Assembly: GCF_006715045.1 (NCBI RefSeq)
Contig: NZ_VFML01000001.1
Location: forward strand, 2,634,501 to 2,698,500
Reading direction: 5' to 3'
Length of the DNA: 64,000 nucleotides
Source of the DNA: Amycolatopsis cihanbeyliensis
Lineage (GTDB): Bacteria; Actinomycetota; Actinomycetes; Mycobacteriales; Pseudonocardiaceae
Shown: piece after piece, positions 59,246-64,000 of the stretch
How the letters are laid out: every line of letters starts with the position of its first letter
How positions within the stretch are numbered: position 1 is the stretch's first letter
Position numbers and translations under genes: made by a program
The notes under the pieces: generated by a model
The model's input: only the letters and a program-made list of their open reading frames with translations
Database searches by the model: none
What the model was told of the DNA's origin: nothing

Positions 59246-60157
59246 TCAGGAGTCTACCTTTTCCCGGATTCCGGCGAACAGGTCGTCCTCGGGCAGCGTG
59301 CTGTCCACCTCGGAGCGGACCAACTCGTACTCCTCGGTCGGCCAGATCTCCCGCTGCAGGCGCAGCGGGACCGCGAACCACCTGCTGTTCGGGTCGATCT
59401 GGGTGGCGTGCGCGCGCAGCGCGTCGTCCCGGGCCTCGAAGTAGTCGGCGCACTCCACCCGGGTGGTGACCCGCTCCAGCACGTCCGCCTTGGCCGGGTC
59501 CCACCTCGCCAGCCACTCGCCGTAGGGCGACTCGAGTCCCTCGGCCAGCAGTGCCTCGTGGAAAAGAGACATCTTGGCCCGGGAGAAGCCGTGCGAGTAG
59601 TACAGCTTCAGCGGCCGCCAGGGCGCGCCGGCCTCGGGGAACCGGTCCGGGTCCGGCGCGGCGTCGAACGCGGCCACCGAGACCTCGTGGCAGCGGATGT
59701 GGTCCGGGTGCGGGTAGCCGCCGTTCTCGTCGTAGGTCACCACCACGTGCGGGCGGAACTCCCGGATCACCTGGACCAGCGACGCGGTGGACTCCTCCAG
59801 CGGCACCAGCGCGAAGCAGCCCTCCGGCAGCGGCGGCAGCGGGTCGCCCTCCGGCAGCCCGGAGTCGACGAAACCGAGCCAGCGGTGCTGCACACCGAGG
59901 ACCTTGGCGGCCCGCGCCATCTCCTCCCGCCTGATCTCGGTCATGTTCGCGCGGACCTCGGGGGTGTCCATCGCGGGGTTGAGCGGGCTGCCCGCCTCCC
60001 CTCCGGTGCAGGTAACCACCATCACCTCATGCCCATCCGCGACGTAGCGCGCCATGGTGGCCGCGCCCTTGCTGGCCTCGTCATCGGGATGTGCGTGTAC
60101 AGCCAGTAGTCGCAGGCCGGACCCGACCTGCTCCCGCGTTCCCATTCGCTCCGACAC
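59246..60157 (-). CDS. mca: mycothiol S-conjugate amidase
   Basis: A 303-residue zinc amidase that cleaves mycothiol conjugates of toxins and antibiotics, releasing mercapturic acids for export. Zinc motif AHPDDE near the N-terminus and HPDH ([14 protein letters not shown]) are both present; length and sequence separate it from the shorter MshB deacetylase. GTG at 60157 follows GGCGGAGCGGAGC; ATG at 60145 is the alternative. Divergent from the DUF4307 gene, as in M. tuberculosis. Confidence 0.93.
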   Translation of the reverse strand: MSERMGTREQVGSGLRLLAVHAHPDDEASKGAATMARYVADGHEVMVVTCTGGEAGSPLNPAMDTPEVRANMTEIRREEMARAAKVLGVQHRWLGFVDSGLPEGDPLPPLPEGCFALVPLEESTASLVQVIREFRPHVVVTYDENGGYPHPDHIRCHEVSVAAFDAAPDPDRFPEAGAPWRPLKLYYSHGFSRAKMSLFHEALLAEGLESPYGEWLARWDPAKADVLERVTTRVECADYFEARDDALRAHATQIDPNSRWFAVPLRLQREIWPTEEYELVRSEVDSTLPEDDLFAGIREKVDS

Positions 60158-60294
60158 GCTCCGCTCCGCCTCGCTTCCGGACTTGTGGCCCCCATGCGGC
60201 CGCACGATCGCTCTACGCGGATACTCAACGCGCGAGGACCGCGTGCCCATTCCATTCTCCCAACCCCGCGACCGGACCGATCGGAGGCCTTGGC

Positions 60295-60732
60295 TTGAGC
60301 ACCCACAACGACGCCGGGGCGCGGCCCACGCTGCCGGAGGGCCGGTACGGTCGCGCACGCACCCGCACGCGACGGGGTTGGCGAGTATGGGTCGTTGTCT
60401 TGATTGCGCTCGCCGTCAGTGGCACGGTCGCCTATGTGGCATACCGGAACCTGGGTACCGCTCCGATCGAGGCGCAGCGGCTCGGGTTCACCGAGAAGCC
60501 CGGAAACGCCATGGAGATCACCATCGGAGTGAACCGGGACGACCCAGGGAGAGCCGGTGTATGCATCGTTCGGGTGCGGGACATCAGCGGGTCGGAAAGC
60601 GGCCGCAAGGAGATTGTCGTCCCGCCCGGCGCCGGGGAGGTTTCCACCGTGATCAAAAGCATCAGGCGGCCGGTTACGGCGGACGTTTTCGGCTGCTCAT
60701 ACGACGTACCGCAATATCTGTCAAGCCCATAG
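60295..60732 (+). CDS. DUF4307 family membrane protein
   Basis: A 145-residue protein with a basic N-terminus ([13 protein letters not shown]), one membrane helix ([20 protein letters not shown]) and an extracytoplasmic beta-rich domain of about 85 residues with two Cys (GVCIVRV, FGCSYD). This layout and its place between mca and greA match actinobacterial DUF4307 proteins. TTG at 60295 is chosen because GGAGG lies seven bases before it. Function unknown. Confidence 0.82.
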   Translation: MSTHNDAGARPTLPEGRYGRARTRTRRGWRVWVVVLIALAVSGTVAYVAYRNLGTAPIEAQRLGFTEKPGNAMEITIGVNRDDPGRAGVCIVRVRDISGSESGRKEIVVPPGAGEVSTVIKSIRRPVTADVFGCSYDVPQYLSSP

Positions 60733-60807
60733 CGGCCAACGGGGTGAACGGTGCGCCCACTGCCTGGAAAATAACAGTGTAGGCAGCGTCAGGACCGTTT
60801 ATCGTGC

Positions 60808-60813
60808 TATCCT
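60808..60813 (+). promoter_or_regulatory. -10 hexamer of the greA promoter
   Basis: TATCCT lies 119 bases before the greA start and places +1 at about 60820, directly before the terminator hairpin in the leader. Confidence 0.45.
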
Positions 60814-60823
60814 GATCTACCGG

Positions 60824-60847
60824 CACGGCCCAGCGGGCCGTGTTTTT
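60824..60847 (+). terminator. intrinsic terminator in the greA leader
   Basis: CACGGCCC, an AGC loop, GGGCCGTG and then five T residues: a textbook intrinsic terminator, rare in this window for having a T tract. It may end the DUF4307 transcript, 92 bases upstream, or, since a -10 element lies just before it, attenuate greA transcription. Confidence 0.8.
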
Positions 60848-60931
60848 CCTTTATCTCAGCCGCGTTGGCGTGGTACGTCAACGCGGCGGCCGGCTTGCGT
60901 ACCCAGGCCCGGCAGGCCCTAGGAGGAGATG

Positions 60932-61426
60932 GTGACCGTGAGCGACACCAAGGTGACCTGGCTGACCCAGGATGCCTACGACAGGCTCAAGCACGAGCTC
61001 GACGAACTGATCGAGAATCGTCCGGTCATCGCAGCGAAGATCAACGACAGCCGGGAAGAGGGAGACCTCAAGGAGAACGGGGGCTACCACGCCGCCCGGG
61101 AGGAACAGGGACAGCAGGAGGCCCGGATCAGGCACCTGCAGGAACTGCTGCGCACCGCGAAGGTGGGCGAGGCCCCGGCTAACGACGGCACCGCTGAACC
61201 GGGCATGGTGCTCACCGTGCGTTACGACGGCGATGACGAGGACGAGAAGTTCCTCCTTGCGACCAGGGAGGAAGGCGCGGAAGGCGAGCTCGAGGTGTAC
61301 TCGCCGGACTCGCCGCTGGGCAAGGCGCTGCTCGGCGCCAAGGAGGGCGAGGCTCGGGAGTACGAGCTGCCCAACGGCAAGACCCAGAAGGTGACACTGG
61401 TCAAGGCGGTCCCTTACAGCGGCTGA
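60932..61426 (+). CDS. greA: transcription elongation factor GreA
   Basis: A 164-residue factor that rescues backtracked RNA polymerase by stimulating transcript cleavage. The N-terminal coiled coil has [22 protein letters not shown] with the acidic tip DxxE; the C-terminal globular domain ends [20 protein letters not shown] ends five bases before GTG 60932; ATG 60929 is too close, and GTG 60938 matches the usual N-terminus of homologues and is the alternative. An intrinsic terminator sits in its leader. Confidence 0.95.
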   Translation: MTVSDTKVTWLTQDAYDRLKHELDELIENRPVIAAKINDSREEGDLKENGGYHAAREEQGQQEARIRHLQELLRTAKVGEAPANDGTAEPGMVLTVRYDGDDEDEKFLLATREEGAEGELEVYSPDSPLGKALLGAKEGEAREYELPNGKTQKVTLVKAVPYSG

Positions 61427-61438
61427 GACGCTGAGCTC

Positions 61439-62245
61439 ATGACCGCGGACCCATTGCCCATCTGCGCCACCTGCGGGATGCAGTACGCGGCGCCCCGTCC
61501 GGACTGCCCGATCTGCGAGGACGAGCGCCAGTACGTGCCCCCGGAGGGGCAGCGGTGGACGAATCTGCGCGAGCTGCGTGCCGGCGAGTACACCGGCCGG
61601 GTCGAGGAGGAGGGACCCGGCCTGATCGGCGTCGGCACGCAGCCCCGGTTCGCCATCGGCCAACGTGCCCTGCTGGTGCGCGCGGAGTCGGGGAACTTCC
61701 TGTGGGACTGCACCCCCTACCTCGATGACGAGCTGGTGGCCAGGATCGACGAGCTCGGTGGGATCACCGGGATCGCGATCAGCCACCCGCACTACTACAC
61801 CACGATGATCGAGTGGAGCAGGGCGTTCGACGCCCCGATCCACCTGCACGAGAACGACGCCCGGTGGGTCGGGCGGCCGGACGAGGCGGTCCGGTTCTGG
61901 AGCGGGCGCGAGCACCGGGTCGCGCCCGGTCTGACCCTGCTCAACCTCGGCGTGCACTTCGCGGGCGGAACCGTGCTGCACTGGAGCGCGGGCGCCGGAG
62001 GCAAGGGCGCGCTGCTGTCCGGGGACATCGTGCAGGTCATCCCGGACCGCACCCATGTGGGCTTCATGTACAGCTACCCGAACCTGATCCCGGAGCGGCC
62101 GGCCGTGGTGCGTGCCGCGGCGGAGCTGCTCGAGCCTTACCCGTTCGAGGACATCTACGGCGCATGGTGGCAGGCCGTGGTGCGCGGTGCGGGCCACCAG
62201 GTGGTCCAGCGCTCGGCCAAGCGCTACCTGGAGTTCGTGTCCTGA
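61439..62245 (+). CDS. MBL-fold protein with N-terminal zinc ribbon and degenerate metal motif
   Basis: A 268-residue protein. The N-terminus has a CxxC pair, CATCG and CPIC, forming a likely rubredoxin-like zinc knuckle. A metallo-beta-lactamase-like fold follows (LIGVGTQPRFAIGQRA, LLSGDIVQV). The usual HxHxDH is SHPHYYTT, so the dinuclear metal site is probably altered or lost. Possibly a non-hydrolytic or differently metallated member. It starts 12 bases after the greA stop and overlaps the convergent Lrp gene by 22 bp. Confidence 0.75.
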   Translation: MTADPLPICATCGMQYAAPRPDCPICEDERQYVPPEGQRWTNLRELRAGEYTGRVEEEGPGLIGVGTQPRFAIGQRALLVRAESGNFLWDCTPYLDDELVARIDELGGITGIAISHPHYYTTMIEWSRAFDAPIHLHENDARWVGRPDEAVRFWSGREHRVAPGLTLLNLGVHFAGGTVLHWSAGAGGKGALLSGDIVQVIPDRTHVGFMYSYPNLIPERPAVVRAAAELLEPYPFEDIYGAWWQAVVRGAGHQVVQRSAKRYLEFVS

Positions 62246-62724
62246 TCCTGCTGCCCCGCGGTGCGTTCCAGCAGGGGACGCACCCGCGGCGGCACCGGGG
62301 TGGACAGCGCGATCGAGGTCGAGGTACGTCGCACCCCCGGCACGCCGACGACCTCGTCGATCACCCGTTGCAGGTCGTCGTTCGACCGGGCCACCATCCG
62401 GACGAACAGGTCACCCTGGCCGGTGGTGGCATGCACCTCGCAGACCTCGTCGATGGCGGCCAGCGCTCCGGACACCTCACCCCGCCTGCCCTGTGCGATC
62501 TCCAGCACGGCGAACGCGGTCAGCCCGTAGCCCATGGCGTCCAGGTCGAGGTCGGGCGGGAAGCCGGCGAGGATCCCCCGTGCGGTCAACCGGTCCAGCC
62601 GAGCCTGCACCGTGCCCCTGGCCACCCCGAGCCGGCGGGCGCATTCCAGTACGCCGAGCCGCGGCGCGTCGGTGAGCAACAGCAGCAACCGCGCGTCCAG
62701 TGCGTCCAGTGCCGAGTCCGGCAT
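62224..62724 (-). CDS. Lrp/AsnC family transcriptional regulator
   Basis: A 166-residue regulator with N-terminal HTH (LDALDARLLLLLTDAPRLGV, GVARGTVQARLDRL) and a C-terminal RAM ligand-binding domain (VHATTGQGDLFVRMVARSND). It is divergent from hpd, so it probably controls tyrosine degradation in response to an aromatic amino acid or keto acid. ATG at 62724 is used; a GTG directly before it (62727) is possible. Operator candidates lie in the shared gap. Confidence 0.88.
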   Translation of the reverse strand: MPDSALDALDARLLLLLTDAPRLGVLECARRLGVARGTVQARLDRLTARGILAGFPPDLDLDAMGYGLTAFAVLEIAQGRRGEVSGALAAIDEVCEVHATTGQGDLFVRMVARSNDDLQRVIDEVVGVPGVRRTSTSIALSTPVPPRVRPLLERTAGQQDQDTNSR

Positions 62725-62766
62725 CACATACTCCTACACAACCTGCCCAACCTGACCGACGATCTC

Positions 62767-64000
<1,234 letters not shown>

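Overview
The window is high-GC DNA, with strong G/C at third codon positions, many GTG and TTG starts and many genes that appear to start at +1 of their transcript. It encodes mycothiol S-conjugate amidase (mca), a SigC-type ECF sigma factor, a PIN-PhoH protein, a GuaB1-type enzyme and a LexA box of the actinobacterial type. Together these point to a mycelial actinomycete of the Pseudonocardiales (Amycolatopsis / Saccharomonospora / Prauserella type). The genus is inference. From memory of the Mycobacterium tuberculosis gene order, the housekeeping genes here (greA, DUF4307, mca, YyaL-like, haemolysin III, short-chain Z-prenyl synthase, phoH2, fum, glpX, xseB, xseA, ispH) follow the Rv1080c-Rv1111c block, interrupted by accessory DNA.

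Layout. 1-6.4 kb is a DNA repair cluster: the end of an AlkA glycosylase coupled to an Ogt methyltransferase, converging on sbcC-sbcD, then rmuC behind a perfect LexA box. 7-17 kb is core metabolism: a membrane protein with a proline-rich tail, ispH, a four-gene operon (lipid-droplet-type protein, xseA, an unknown gene, xseB), glpX, a secreted S1 protease, a ferredoxin-NADP reductase, fumC and a decayed MocR-type remnant. 17-20 kb holds sigC, a TetR regulator and an ATP-dependent DNA ligase.

19.9-38.1 kb is the main accessory island, all on the minus strand: a 3949-residue secreted RHS/YD-repeat polymorphic toxin with a small GIY-YIG-like C-terminal tip, two candidate immunity genes (an orphan and a SUKH/SMI1 protein), a 1265-residue subtilisin-family protease built from the same stalk modules as the RHS protein, and a Tat-exported DyP peroxidase translationally coupled to that protease.

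38-49 kb returns to ordinary genes: lipoprotein, MBL hydrolase, MFS-PrpF pair, guaB1, an ABC-2 exporter, phoH2, a small secreted peptide, a Z-prenyl synthase and haemolysin III. 49.4-56.6 kb is a second accessory stretch: an acyl-CoA dehydrogenase/oxidase, an HTH regulator, and two tandem secreted proteases (S8 and S1) that end in an identical 269-bp PKD-domain tail. A pair of AT-rich boxes with identical 26-bp spacing occurs in mirror orientation on both sides of the HTH gene, pointing outwards to the acyl-CoA enzyme and to the protease pair. 56.8-64 kb holds a YyaL-type protein, mca, DUF4307, greA with a terminator-bearing leader, an MBL-like protein, an Lrp/AsnC regulator and the start of hpd.

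No tRNA, rRNA, CRISPR array, transposase or integrase was seen.
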